A stretch of DNA of 45,646 nt from Bacteroidales bacterium (GCA_028698995.1 JAQVVM010000039.1:1-45646), one strand, 5' to 3'; positions 32,441 through 41,711 are shown, counted from the stretch's first letter. Notes: generated by a model not told the origin, from the letters alone. Numbers and translations: made by a program.

Positions 32441-33736
32441 TTAACCGTTTACTTTTATTGTCGTGTCTCCTATAGTAATAATGTCACCATTTTTAAGCCT
32501 GCAACCTTGCTTGGCATCAACTTCAGTAGCATTAATATAAGTTCCATTTGTTGAACGTTCCCAGCATTTTTTATCATTATGCCACTGCCCATCCCTTATA
32601 AACCATCCATCTAAAGATGAAACATTTTCAATTGTGAAATGTTGTCTTGAAATAAAAACAGTTTTATAATCCTCAATGACTATATCATTAATTTCAGAGC
32701 GCCCAATATTAAAAATTCTATTCTTGCCATTAAGTTTATATACATATCCCTGATTAACACCTTGTAAAATGACCAATGAAATCTCTGCAGTAGCAGAAAT
32801 AGTATTATAAACAGGTTGTTTATTACTTCTATCAAGGATGTTTAGGATGGTGTTTACACTTTCAATACGTTTATCAAAATTTACCTGAAGAGATTCTTTG
32901 ATAAGATTAGCCCAATTGGGTGGCATGGTTCTAAAAGCTAAGGTATGCACAAAACATCCCTGAAAAACATTTTTACTGAATTCAACCAAGTCTGCTTGTG
33001 TTTCCAAAGGCCCCCAAGGGTATTCACCACCACTGAACAACTCATACATCATCACACCCCACGACCAGATGTCGGTTCGTGGTGTTGTAGTGGCAAACTT
33101 TTTACTGTCTTTCATTTGCTCAGGAGCAATGTAGGCATAAGTTCCAAATGTTTCTTTGACTTGTCCGAACAAATTAGGTGCGGTAGCTCTTTTAATCCTG
33201 TGGTTAATAAAAGCTGAAATGCCAAAATCAGTTAAAAGAGCCTTTCCATTTTCATCCAGCAACACATTGTCTGGTTTTAAATCTCTGTGGATAATACCGT
33301 TAGCATGCAAATCACGTAAACCCTTTAAGGTGTCATAACCTATCATGACAATATCTTCTGTTGATAATTTCCCTATTTTGGATCTTAAATCTCCTTTACT
33401 GATATAATCCATGATAAAAAAAGGATTGCCTTCAATTTCTCCGAATGTATGAGAATGAACCAAATAGTCACTTTCAGTAAGACCTGCATGATATTCTCTA
33501 AGAAACTTCTCTCCTATGGCTTCTTTTTGCTCTTTATAAACCACCTCCCACAGTTTGAGAAGTTTAAGTGCGAAGAATTTATTGTTTTTACTGACTTTGT
33601 AAACATCACCAAAAGTCCCGCTCCCAAGAATTTTCTCAACAATATAATCGCCAAGCCTTTGCCCTACTTTCAATTCAATACGGCAGGGAATGCCTTTAAG
33701 GAAAAACTGTTTGGGAACTTCGAACTGTACTTGCAT
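32441..33736 (-). CDS. Ser/Thr protein kinase with C-terminal FHA domain
   Basis: 431 residues. The kinase domain is complete: glycine loop GSGTFGDVYKV (38-48), Lys58 (FALKLLK), catalytic HRDLKPDN with Asp152, DFG with Asp170 (LLTDFGISAF) and APE-like APEQM (205). The C-terminal FHA domain (about 335-430) shows FNIGRSEINDIVI, SRQHFTI and STNGTYI. No membrane segment or extracellular PASTA domain is present, so it is a soluble Hanks-type kinase. It lies 24 nt after the zinc-ribbon FHA gene and 20 nt before the stator-like gene. It probably phosphorylates Thr sites read by the three FHA domains of the cluster and is opposed by the PP2C phosphatase. Confidence 0.93.
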   Translation of the reverse strand: MQVQFEVPKQFFLKGIPCRIELKVGQRLGDYIVEKILGSGTFGDVYKVSKNNKFFALKLLKLWEVVYKEQKEAIGEKFLREYHAGLTESDYLVHSHTFGEIEGNPFFIMDYISKGDLRSKIGKLSTEDIVMIGYDTLKGLRDLHANGIIHRDLKPDNVLLDENGKALLTDFGISAFINHRIKRATAPNLFGQVKETFGTYAYIAPEQMKDSKKFATTTPRTDIWSWGVMMYELFSGGEYPWGPLETQADLVEFSKNVFQGCFVHTLAFRTMPPNWANLIKESLQVNFDKRIESVNTILNILDRSNKQPVYNTISATAEISLVILQGVNQGYVYKLNGKNRIFNIGRSEINDIVIEDYKTVFISRQHFTIENVSSLDGWFIRDGQWHNDKKCWERSTNGTYINATEVDAKQGCRLKNGDIITIGDTTIKVNG

Positions 33737-33760
33737 TTTTAAACTTTATACAACAAAAAT

Positions 33761-34420
33761 TTAAGTTGAAAAAATAAATTTTCGGTTTCCCATCATGATG
33801 ATATCACCATCTTGCAATTCAATGAATTCTTCAGCAAAAATGTAAGTGGTTTTTTCTTCACTTTGGTTTTTAATATACCATTTCCCTTTTTTGTTTACCA
33901 TAACGGCCTGGCTTCTTGAAATTGTAGGATTATCCTTCTCTAGATTATCCCTACCCAATTCAACCTCGGGTAAAGGTGCATTAATCTTTACCACTTCCAT
34001 TTCATTCTCATATTTAGTAGCAATGGGTTTCAGGTAAAAGCCGAGCTCAGTACCAATTGTTTTACCCAAATCACTACCTTTTTTTCTAAAAACTTCTTCT
34101 TTCAACTCCACTTGTGGCTGTTCATGTTTTGGTTCTTGCTTTTGCTCATATTTTATCTCTCTTTCTGCTTGTTCTTCAACAAACTTATAACCGCAATAAT
34201 TGCAGGCTGTTGAACCCGGTATTACAGGCCTTCCACATTTAGGACAGTCCCATGGGGCTGCATCAACCTGATTTCCTTTAATTGTACCGGAAAGTCCGCC
34301 AGATGTGTCTTGTAGTTCACCCGGATTTGGATTTACCATTGAACCGTGTAAAGGTGCATTGCATTTATCACAACGCATCTTGTTTGAAGGATTGTCGTAT
34401 CCACAATTGTTACATCTCAT
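33761..34420 (-). CDS. Zinc-ribbon protein with C-terminal FHA domain
   Basis: 219 residues. Two CxxC-based zinc ribbons lie at the N-terminus: Cys3/Cys6/Cys17/Cys20 (MRCNNCGYDN, RCDKCNAP) and Cys59/Cys62/Cys73/Cys76 (WDCPKCGRP, ACNYCGYKF). A charged linker follows (EREIKYEQKQEPKHEQPQ). The C-terminal FHA domain (about 148-219) has VELGRDNLEKDNPTISRSQA and FIELQDGDIIMMGNRKFIF. It has no catalytic residues or membrane segment and is most likely an adaptor that binds phosphothreonine made by the neighbouring kinase. It lies 23 nt after the phosphatase gene in the same operon. Confidence 0.85.
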   Translation of the reverse strand: MRCNNCGYDNPSNKMRCDKCNAPLHGSMVNPNPGELQDTSGGLSGTIKGNQVDAAPWDCPKCGRPVIPGSTACNYCGYKFVEEQAEREIKYEQKQEPKHEQPQVELKEEVFRKKGSDLGKTIGTELGFYLKPIATKYENEMEVVKINAPLPEVELGRDNLEKDNPTISRSQAVMVNKKGKWYIKNQSEEKTTYIFAEEFIELQDGDIIMMGNRKFIFST

Positions 34421-34443
34421 ACTATGTTGTTTTATTGTTTAAT

Positions 34444-35934
34444 TTATAGTTTATCAATTATTTCATTGAGTTCATTTACTTTCGCATTGAAAAAATAGTC
34501 ATTCGGTTTCACTAGATATTCAATAAGCTTTTCCAACATAACTTTCATTTGCCATTCAGATATGAAGCCAATTTGCTCAGTTCCTCTTGGCGTATGCGTT
34601 TTCAGTAATGCACATTGTCGTTTTATATCTAAATCAAAAGTAGTTGGACTATCTAAAGAGTCAATTTTTAATACAATGTCATCAATGATAAACCTAACAT
34701 CAGTAGGTAATTGAAAAAGCTCAACATCTCCTGGATTTCTGACTGTTTCAGTGTTTGTAACCGGATTTGAATTGACAGATATGTTATCCGTCTCTACATT
34801 AAGATTATCTGTAGCTTTGTCAAGTAATATCGAGTCATTAGAAATATTTACCGCAGTAGAATCGGTTTCAGAGTTACAACCGGAAATACATGTACCGGAA
34901 ATTTTCTCAAAAATCAAGAAAACAGCAATAGCAAAAAGACATCCGAGTGCAAAAAACAATAGAGCCTTTTGGGTACTCATTCTGTAAACAATTTTGTTTT
35001 CAATTTCCTTTTGCTTTTGAATCGGTTTTTCATAAGTAGGCTCATGATTAACTTTAGAATAGGTTTCCTTAAAATCGTTTGATTCGGTAGGAAGTAGCAT
35101 AAACTTCTCAAAATCGCCAAAGGAGGTAAGAATAATTGTGTTATTATCATTTCCACCGGCATTGTTGGCATCATCAATCAAATTCTGACAAATTTGAGAT
35201 AAGTCATTCTGTTCATAAAAATGATTTTCAATTTCAGCATCCTGTAACATGCCATTAAGTCCATCAGAGCATAAAAGGAGCAAATCGCCTTCTTGTAGGT
35301 TTACTTTTGTGTAAGAAGGTATAGGTGTCTGTTTGGGGTCTCCCATGTATTTGGTAATGATATTGCTTTCAGGATGGAAGAACGATTGTTCATAAGTTAT
35401 TTTCCCCTGATCTACCAAATCCTGCACATAACTATGGTCTTTTGAAACGGGTTTCAGGCTGCCCCCTGAAAGCAGATAACACCTACTATCTCCAATCCAG
35501 AAAACATGGGCTGCATTGTTAATAATAAAAACGATTATCAAAGTAGTACCAAGATCCCCGACTTTATTTTGCTCTTTTGCATACTTTAGAATAGCGCTAT
35601 TAACACCGGCAAAAATATCATTGAAATGGGGTTTAAGATTATCTATGTTTTGTGTAATTTTTTCAGCGTTATTGTACGCCATATCACGGGTGGTTTCAAC
35701 GGCTATTCGAGCTGCTTCTTCCCCCATTTCAAGTCCTCCCATGCCATCTGCTAATACTAATAGTACAGCCTGTTTGTTTTGCTCAACAACAGATGTGTCA
35801 TAAAAATGCCACCCATTTTCTTTGTCAAAAATATTTGTGGAATAACCATGAAAATCTTCATTGTTTTGTCTCACCATACCAACACTGGTACGTGCAACAA
35901 TGCCAATTTTTCCGCTTAAAGTACTTGATTTCAT
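34444..35934 (-). CDS. PP2C-family Ser/Thr phosphatase with membrane anchor and periplasmic tail
   Basis: 496 residues. The PPM/PP2C fold at about 8-270 has metal-site motifs NNEDFHG (25-31), VLADGMGG (60-67), FWIGDSRCYLL, LLCSDGLNG and GGNDNNT. A single membrane segment lies at about 322-345 (ALLFFALGCLFAIAVFLIF), with about 150 polar residues beyond it on the periplasmic side that resemble no family I know. It is the first gene of the cluster and reverses phosphorylation by the linked kinase. A -7 element lies 19 nt upstream. The periplasmic tail may be an input sensor. Confidence 0.9.
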   Translation of the reverse strand: MKSSTLSGKIGIVARTSVGMVRQNNEDFHGYSTNIFDKENGWHFYDTSVVEQNKQAVLLVLADGMGGLEMGEEAARIAVETTRDMAYNNAEKITQNIDNLKPHFNDIFAGVNSAILKYAKEQNKVGDLGTTLIIVFIINNAAHVFWIGDSRCYLLSGGSLKPVSKDHSYVQDLVDQGKITYEQSFFHPESNIITKYMGDPKQTPIPSYTKVNLQEGDLLLLCSDGLNGMLQDAEIENHFYEQNDLSQICQNLIDDANNAGGNDNNTIILTSFGDFEKFMLLPTESNDFKETYSKVNHEPTYEKPIQKQKEIENKIVYRMSTQKALLFFALGCLFAIAVFLIFEKISGTCISGCNSETDSTAVNISNDSILLDKATDNLNVETDNISVNSNPVTNTETVRNPGDVELFQLPTDVRFIIDDIVLKIDSLDSPTTFDLDIKRQCALLKTHTPRGTEQIGFISEWQMKVMLEKLIEYLVKPNDYFFNAKVNELNEIIDKL

Positions 35935-35952
35935 ATTAAACAGTATTTAATA

Positions 35953-35960
35953 CAAAATTA
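35953..35960 (-). promoter_or_regulatory. -7 promoter element for the kinase-phosphatase-FHA cluster
   Basis: The minus strand reads TAATTTTG, an exact TAnnTTTG match 19 nt before the phosphatase ATG. No TTG at the usual -33 spacing is seen. The rest of the 255-bp gap to the aldehyde dehydrogenase stop at 36190 shows no gene. Confidence 0.4.
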
Positions 35961-36189
35961 AAAATTTTATCATTAAATAAAAATTTAATACAAAATATTG
36001 TTTCATTTTGAGCACATTAATTATTTACACCTAACTCTAGTTTAATATAGTTTGTAGAAATTTAGTTTCAATTAAAAGAATAAGAAAAAATATGTTGTCA
36101 GTATGGACATTAACAGTAGGGTAAACTATGTTAATTCCATTTTAACTCGGATATGTATCGGAACTCACTGCACGCGTGATGGGGAAATA

Positions 36190-37605
36190 TCAAAACACAT
36201 TTTTAACCAGAATTTTGGATTCGAGCATATCGTGCATGGCATACTTTACCCCTTCCCTGCCAAATCCTGAGTCCTTTATTCCGCCATAAGGCATGTGGTC
36301 GGCACGAAAAGTAGGAATATCGTTGATAATGACCCCTCCTGCATCAATATGATAAAAAGCATAATTCATTTCATTTAAGGCATTTGTAAAAACACCGGCC
36401 TGCAAACCATATTTGCCATCGTTAAGCATAGCAACAGCTTCCTCAAAATCAGAGAATTTTGAAAGCGTTACAACGGGTCCGAATACCTCATCTGCATTTA
36501 CTTTCATTTCTTTATGCGTATGAGTAAGGACTGTTGGCTCTACAAAATTGCCTGAACGCTTACCTCCAGTTAATATTTTTGCGCCACCGGCAACAGCTTC
36601 ATTTATCCAACTCTCTACTCTTATGGCATTCTCTTGGTCAATCATGACAGAGAAATCCGTTGAGATATCAATGGTATCACCAGTTCTTAATGATTTTACT
36701 TGAGGCAATAAGTTATCAACAAATAAATCAAAAATACTTTCATGAATAAAAATGCGCTGAGCGTGAATACAAACTTGCCCTGAATAAGCAAATGCACCTG
36801 TAACACAACGTTTTGCAGCGAGTATAACATCAGCAGATTGACTCACAATTACCCCTGCATTGCCCCCCAATTCAAGGACAACTTTCTTTTTACCTGCTTG
36901 CTTTTTCATCGCCCAACCCACTTCAGGTGAACCTGTAAAAGTGAGTAATGTAAAACGTTCATCGGTCACAAGTCTGTTCCCTGTTTTTCTGTCCATCGGC
37001 AAAACAGATAAAGCACCTTTTGGAAGTTCAGTTTCATCAATAATTTGAGCCAGTAATAAAGTAGATAAGGGTGTCTTTGTTGCCGGCTTAAGAATGATTG
37101 GACAACCTGCTGCAATTGCAGGTGCTATCTTATGAACAGCAAGATTCAAGGGAAAGTTGAAGGGAGAGATGGCAGCAATAAGTCCTACAGGAAAATACTT
37201 TACAACCGCTTCTTTATTAAAAGCTTCCTTCGTCCAGTCGATACTCATATATTCAGCAGGAAGCCTTTTGCTTTCTTCAGCAGCCACTACAAAAGTTTGG
37301 ATAGCCCTGTCCACTTCTGCCAGTGCATACTTTATTGGTTTTCCTGCTTCAGCCGATAAAACGGCAGCAAACTTATCCCTTTGTGCTTTTAATTTATCTG
37401 CAATACTTATTAAAATTTGATAACGCAAATATACAGGCATGTTTTTCATTACTTTTTCTGCTTTCAGACCTGCTATAACAGCCTCCTCAAATTCATTTTC
37501 TCCGGCAAAATATGTCTTTTCAAAAATTTGCTGGGTGAATGGATTAACGACTTCAAGAATATTTGAGGTTCCCAAAAATTTTCCGGCACAATAGAGCTTA
37601 TACAT
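36190..37605 (-). CDS. NAD(P)-dependent aldehyde dehydrogenase
   Basis: 471 residues from the ATG at 37605. A longer frame reaches 37713, but it would overlap the divergent helicase start and its own -7 element at 37628-37635. The ALDH fold is complete: SPFNFPLNLAVHKIAPAIAA, LKPATKTPLSTL (cofactor Lys), FTGSPEVGWAMKK, catalytic Glu in VVLELGGNAG, catalytic Cys in FAYSGQVCIHAQR and EVFGPVV. It resembles lactaldehyde or non-phosphorylating glyceraldehyde-3-phosphate dehydrogenase-type members. The substrate cannot be fixed. It is cytoplasmic and a single-gene unit, with 255 bp before the next minus-strand gene. Confidence 0.88.
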   Translation of the reverse strand: MYKLYCAGKFLGTSNILEVVNPFTQQIFEKTYFAGENEFEEAVIAGLKAEKVMKNMPVYLRYQILISIADKLKAQRDKFAAVLSAEAGKPIKYALAEVDRAIQTFVVAAEESKRLPAEYMSIDWTKEAFNKEAVVKYFPVGLIAAISPFNFPLNLAVHKIAPAIAAGCPIILKPATKTPLSTLLLAQIIDETELPKGALSVLPMDRKTGNRLVTDERFTLLTFTGSPEVGWAMKKQAGKKKVVLELGGNAGVIVSQSADVILAAKRCVTGAFAYSGQVCIHAQRIFIHESIFDLFVDNLLPQVKSLRTGDTIDISTDFSVMIDQENAIRVESWINEAVAGGAKILTGGKRSGNFVEPTVLTHTHKEMKVNADEVFGPVVTLSKFSDFEEAVAMLNDGKYGLQAGVFTNALNEMNYAFYHIDAGGVIINDIPTFRADHMPYGGIKDSGFGREGVKYAMHDMLESKILVKNVF

Positions 37606-37627
37606 AATTAAGATTTTTTTATTAGCA

Positions 37628-37635
37628 CAAAAATA
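37628..37635 (-). promoter_or_regulatory. -7 promoter element for the aldehyde dehydrogenase
   Basis: The minus strand reads TATTTTTG, an exact TAnnTTTG match 23 nt before the ATG at 37605. It favours this start over the longer reading frame. Confidence 0.45.
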
Positions 37636-37655
37636 TTTAAAATTCAGGCTTAAAA

Positions 37656-37671
37656 TAAATTTGTATATTTG
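37656..37671 (+). promoter_or_regulatory. Two tandem -7 promoter elements for the helicase-nuclease gene
   Basis: TAAATTTG (37656-37663) and TATATTTG (37664-37671) are adjacent exact TAnnTTTG matches, ending 40 nt before the ATG at 37712. They are back to back with the minus-strand element at 37628-37635. Confidence 0.45.
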
Positions 37672-37711
37672 ATTTTTATCATTTTTAATAGAACCATTAA
37701 AAGTAAAGCCC

Positions 37712-40700
37712 ATGAGTTTTACCGTTTATAAATCTTCAGCCGGATCAGGAAAAACATTTATGCTGGTTAAGGAATACCTAAAGATTATTCTTCATAGACC
37801 GCAGGATTTTAAACATATTCTTGCTATTACCTTTACCAATAAAGCTGCTGCAGAAATGAAGAGCCGCATTATTAATGCACTTCATGATTTGTCTGCTGTG
37901 CATTCGGAGGTTAATGGCGCAGAAACGCTGCTCAGACTACTCGTTAAAGAAACAAATTTATCAGAACAAATAATCAAAGAAAGAGCTTCGATTGCTCTTA
38001 AGCTAATCCTTCATAATTATTCCGACTTTGCTGTCTCTACAATTGATAGCTTTTATCACGGTATAGTGCGTTCTTTTGCAAAAGACTTGCATATTCCAGT
38101 CAATTTTGAAATAGAACTTGATAGCATGGTCTTGCTAAATCAGGCTGTTGACATACTCATAAGCCGTGTTGGGAGCGATGAGGTTCTTACAGAAATCCTT
38201 GTCCGCTTTATCGAAAGTAAAGCTGAAGATAGCAAAGGTCTTGATATCGAAAAAAACATTCTGAATACAGGTTCTTATATTTTTAAGGAAGAAAGTATCG
38301 AACCGCTTGAAAAACTCAGAAATCTGAGTCTTAAAGATCTCAACAGCATTACACAAAAAGTATTTTCCCAAATATCCATTCATGAGAATGCCATAGCTCA
38401 TATTGCATCGCAAGCTATTCAAATGATTGATGTCAACAATATATCCCATGATGCATTCTACAATAAATCGAATGGCTTGTACAACTATTTTATGAAAATA
38501 AAAAAGGGAAATTTAAATGGAATTTATAATAAAACAATTGACAAAGGAGTTCAGACAGACAAATGGACCAATTCTGAAACAAGCATCCAGGATAAAACAG
38601 CCATTGACAGTATTAAAGGAAACCTGCTTCAATATTACACAGATATTCAGAACTATGCCAACAATAATTTAAAACACTTTGAACTGCTTAAACTTATGGC
38701 GAAAAACGCCTATCCTTTGTCTGTTATAAATGAATTGGCTCGTATTATTGAGGAAATAAAAACAGAAAACAATCTTTTGCATATAAGTGAGTTCAACAAA
38801 AAAATTGCAGACATCATCATGAACGAACCGGTGCCATTTATCTACGAAAGAATTGGTGCAAAATTCAAACATTACATGGTAGATGAATTTCAGGACACTT
38901 CTATCCTGCAATGGACAAATCTCTTACCACTGATTGAGAATGCATTGTCTGAGTCGGGTTTTACAATGATTGTTGGTGATGGCAAACAAGCTATCTACAG
39001 GTGGCGGGATGGTGAAGTTGAGCAATTTATGAGCCTGCCCAATGTATATGCAAAAGTAAAAAAGCCTTTTCATTATGACAAAGAACAAACCCTTACTCAG
39101 TATTATAATCCTCAGAAACTCATTGAAAATTTCAGATCAAGAATTGAAATCGTTAATTTCAACAATAGTTTTTTTACGTTTGCAAAATCCTTTATTGATG
39201 ATAAATTCAGAATCATTTATGATGATGTAGAGCAAAAACCTCAGTTAAATAAAGAAGGGGGACTGGTAAGCATAAATTTTCTTGAGCAAGAAGAATTACA
39301 TGAACAAATGCTTGCTGAAACTAAAAACCTGATTTCAGAAATGACCTTGAACGAGGGCATAAACCCCGGTAATATTGCAGTTTTATGTAGAACCAACGAA
39401 AAGGCCAACGCCATTGCAAGGCACCTTATGGAAAACGGTATCAATGTTGTTTCAAATGAATCATTATTGCTCAAAAATTCCCCACTTGTCAGTTTTATGA
39501 CAGCCACCATTGAATACATTGAAAACACGGAAAATGTTATTGCCCTGAGCTGTATGTTCAATTTTCTAATCAAAAGTAACAAAATTGAAAATTACAGTTT
39601 CCATGAAATTATAACTGGTATCAAAACCGGCAAAAGGACTTCTTATTCATACTTCAATGAATTTTTTAATGGTTTTTCTGTTCCGGAACTCCAGAATTTA
39701 CCAGTTTATGAACTTTGCGAGACCCTGATACGTATTTTCAATCTGAATGATAAACCCAACCCTTACTTGCAGTTCTTTCTGGATGAAGTCTTGCAATTTT
39801 CAATCGGCAAATACAATAGTTTAAAAGATTTCCTTGACTACTGGGATGAAAACTGCTACAAATTTTCTGTTGTAATTCCTGTAAGTGAAGATGCCGTAAA
39901 AATTATGAGCATCCATAAATCCAAAGGCTTGCAATTTCCTATAGTCATATATCCTTTTGCCAAAGACAGCAAGAAAATAACCAATAAAGACAACATCTGG
40001 ATAGAAGAATCTTTCCCTCAATTTCCCGAATTACCTGCCAGTCTTCTGCCCATGCAAAAAGATCTTGAAGCTACAATTTATAAAGATTTGTATGAAACTG
40101 AAAAAAACAAATCCAGACTTGACTTGTTAAATTTAATGTATGTTGCATTAACCAGAGCAGAAGAAAGATTGTATGTACTCACAGAAAAGCCATCAGAAGA
40201 TAAAAATAATTTTAATATTCATTACCTGCTGATGAACTATCTCAAAAGTGTTAATCTCTGGAAAGAAGACTCCAGTTTATATAAATTTGGTGAAATTCCT
40301 GCCACAATCAACAATAAACCTCTTACAAATAACTCTGCCATTGATAAAAAATTGATTTTCGACAGTCTTATCAGTTCTCCATGGCAGAAAAAAATTGTTT
40401 TAACATACAATGCTACTACCTTATGGGATATTGAAAATCCCGATCAACGCTTTCGTTATGGCAATCTCATCCACTTGGCTATGTCGTTAATTGCTTCCAA
40501 AGAGGACATTGATAAAGCCCTTAATAAGATGCACTTAGAAGGGCTTATTGAGAAAGATGAAATTCAAAACTTAAAAATAAGGATGGAAAAAATTGTTTTC
40601 TCATCAGAACTTAAAAACTGTTTTGAAAAAAACACAAGGTTTTATAATGAAAAAGAATTGTTAGATATGGATGGGCATATTTACCGCCCCGACCGTATGG

Positions 40701-40885
40701 TATTTTTTAATAATAATTCAATTATAATTGATTACAAAACAGGAAAACCTGAAGAGAAGCACAAAGAACAAATTAGAAAATATGCCGATATTTTACACAG
40801 GACCGGCGTTGACAACATAACTAACTTCCTTGTTTATATTGACGCACATGATGGTAAGGAAATTGAAATTATTGAAGTTATCTAA
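37712..40885 (+). CDS. AddA/RecB-like UvrD-family helicase-nuclease
   Basis: 1057 residues. Superfamily 1A motifs: Walker A SSAGSGKT (8-15), Ia AITFTNKAAAEMK, II VDEFQDTS (Asp391), III VGDGKQAIYRWR, V MSIHKSKGLQFPIVIYPF and VI VALTRAEERLYVLT. The C-terminus is a PD-(D/E)xK nuclease with YRPDRM and IIDYKTG (Asp1007, Lys1009) followed by QIRKYADIL. This is the AddA/RecB architecture for processing double-strand breaks. Its usual partner AddB is not in the window. The last 153 coding bases and 27 bp beyond are repeated at 41844-42023, on the far side of an IS200-like element. The ends are in frame and the gene is intact. Confidence 0.9.
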   Translation: MSFTVYKSSAGSGKTFMLVKEYLKIILHRPQDFKHILAITFTNKAAAEMKSRIINALHDLSAVHSEVNGAETLLRLLVKETNLSEQIIKERASIALKLILHNYSDFAVSTIDSFYHGIVRSFAKDLHIPVNFEIELDSMVLLNQAVDILISRVGSDEVLTEILVRFIESKAEDSKGLDIEKNILNTGSYIFKEESIEPLEKLRNLSLKDLNSITQKVFSQISIHENAIAHIASQAIQMIDVNNISHDAFYNKSNGLYNYFMKIKKGNLNGIYNKTIDKGVQTDKWTNSETSIQDKTAIDSIKGNLLQYYTDIQNYANNNLKHFELLKLMAKNAYPLSVINELARIIEEIKTENNLLHISEFNKKIADIIMNEPVPFIYERIGAKFKHYMVDEFQDTSILQWTNLLPLIENALSESGFTMIVGDGKQAIYRWRDGEVEQFMSLPNVYAKVKKPFHYDKEQTLTQYYNPQKLIENFRSRIEIVNFNNSFFTFAKSFIDDKFRIIYDDVEQKPQLNKEGGLVSINFLEQEELHEQMLAETKNLISEMTLNEGINPGNIAVLCRTNEKANAIARHLMENGINVVSNESLLLKNSPLVSFMTATIEYIENTENVIALSCMFNFLIKSNKIENYSFHEIITGIKTGKRTSYSYFNEFFNGFSVPELQNLPVYELCETLIRIFNLNDKPNPYLQFFLDEVLQFSIGKYNSLKDFLDYWDENCYKFSVVIPVSEDAVKIMSIHKSKGLQFPIVIYPFAKDSKKITNKDNIWIEESFPQFPELPASLLPMQKDLEATIYKDLYETEKNKSRLDLLNLMYVALTRAEERLYVLTEKPSEDKNNFNIHYLLMNYLKSVNLWKEDSSLYKFGEIPATINNKPLTNNSAIDKKLIFDSLISSPWQKKIVLTYNATTLWDIENPDQRFRYGNLIHLAMSLIASKEDIDKALNKMHLEGLIEKDEIQNLKIRMEKIVFSSELKNCFEKNTRFYNEKELLDMDGHIYRPDRMVFFNNNSIIIDYKTGKPEEKHKEQIRKYADILHRTGVDNITNFLVYIDAHDGKEIEIIEVI

Positions 40886-40911
40886 ACAATTTACAAAGGC
40901 ATCTCTTTTCA
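40732..40911 (+). repeat. 180-bp direct repeat, copy A (3' end of the helicase-nuclease gene)
   Basis: It runs from the Asp codon of DYKTG to 26 bp past the stop codon. It matches 41844-42023 with seven mismatches and no indel. The two copies flank the IS200-like element. Between this copy and the first small palindrome (40912-41099) I see no gene. Confidence 0.9.
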
Positions 40912-41099
40912 TCTGAATTTGACATAGGGTATGTTAAAGATATAATAATATTCATCAAAACATAAGTAAAACATGAGTTCAAAGAGATGTTATTTCTTGA
41001 AAAATCATTAAATGCTTTCAGCAATTTTTACTGCTTTCATTAAAATTCCGAAAGGTTGTTAAAGGGAAACACTATCTTTGTTTGAACTTGTAAAATTTT

Positions 41100-41163
41100 A
41101 GCCCGTTAGGGCTTAAATATTAATAAAAATAATTGGTAAGGGTATTTTATTGTCCGTAGGACA
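41100..41163 (+). repeat. Two small palindromes left of the IS200-like transposase gene
   Basis: AGCCC-GTTA-GGGCT (41100-41113) and TGTCC-GTA-GGACA (41151-41163) are short hairpins with GTA-type loops. The right-hand palindromes carry the complementary TAC loop, so the two sides are inverted relative to each other around the transposase gene, as in REP/BIME arrangements. Confidence 0.65.
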
Positions 41164-41181
41164 TTAACAAAAGAAGGTTTT

Positions 41182-41640
41182 ATGGCTAATACATACACAC
41201 AATTATTTGTTCACTTCGTTTTTGCTGTACAGAATCGGATAAGTCTCATTAGTCCCAAGTGGGAAGGACAACTGTACAAATATATGAGTGGCATCATCGA
41301 ACAGCAAGGGCATAAACTTTATGTAATAAATGGCATGCCTGACCATGTTCATAGTATTATTAGTATGAACCCCAAACAAGCACCATCAGATCTGATGTAT
41401 CATGTCAAAAGAAGTTCAACTTTATGGATTAATGAGAATCGGTTTGTTGCAGGAAAGTTCTCATGGCAAGAAGGGTTTGGAGGTTTTTCTTTAGGAAGAA
41501 CACAATTGATTGAAAAAATTAATTATGTTAATCAACAAAAAGAACATCATAAAGTTTCAAGCTTTCAAGAAGAATATAAATTGTTCTTAAAAGAAAATGA
41601 CATCGTTTTTGAGGAAAGGTATCTTTTTAAATCAATATAA
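41182..41640 (+). CDS. tnpA: IS200/IS605-family Y1 transposase TnpA
   Basis: 152 residues, full length for the family. It opens with TYTQLFVHFVFAVQNR. The HUH motif is in GMPDHVHSII, and SWQEGFGGFSLGRTQLIEKI precedes the catalytic Tyr in NYVNQQKEHH. The end is the usual YKLFLKENDIVFEERYLF. It would cut and join single-stranded DNA at hairpins. There is no tnpB. The gene is bracketed by small palindromes and, further out, by a 180-bp direct repeat of a host gene end. It looks intact and could be active. Confidence 0.92.
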   Translation: MANTYTQLFVHFVFAVQNRISLISPKWEGQLYKYMSGIIEQQGHKLYVINGMPDHVHSIISMNPKQAPSDLMYHVKRSSTLWINENRFVAGKFSWQEGFGGFSLGRTQLIEKINYVNQQKEHHKVSSFQEEYKLFLKENDIVFEERYLFKSI

Positions 41641-41648
41641 TCTGTTGA

Positions 41649-41711
41649 TTCCCTACGGGAAACATGATATCATTTGAGCAGTGTTTTATTAAAATTTATG
41701 CCCTACGGGCA
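41649..41711 (+). repeat. Two small palindromes right of the IS200-like transposase gene
   Basis: TTCCC-TAC-GGGAA (41649-41661) and TGCCC-TAC-GGGCA (41699-41711) are 5-bp stems with TAC loops, the inverse of the GTA loops on the left side. They probably mark the right part of a REP-type unit served by the transposase. The following 41712-41843 is AT-rich with one short hairpin (ACACC/GGTGT near 41796) and no gene. Confidence 0.65.

Noticed and set aside
28413-35934. Type VI secretion regulatory module (PpkA/PppA/Fha)
   Set aside because: No type VI structural gene (TssB, TssC, Hcp, VgrG, ClpV) is seen in the window, and the stator pair and trypsin domain are not part of that module.
37606-37713. 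Longer start for the aldehyde dehydrogenase (36 more residues)
   Set aside because: The extension would overlap the divergent helicase start and cover the -7 elements, and the added residues do not resemble the family N-terminus, which begins MYKLYCAGKFLG.
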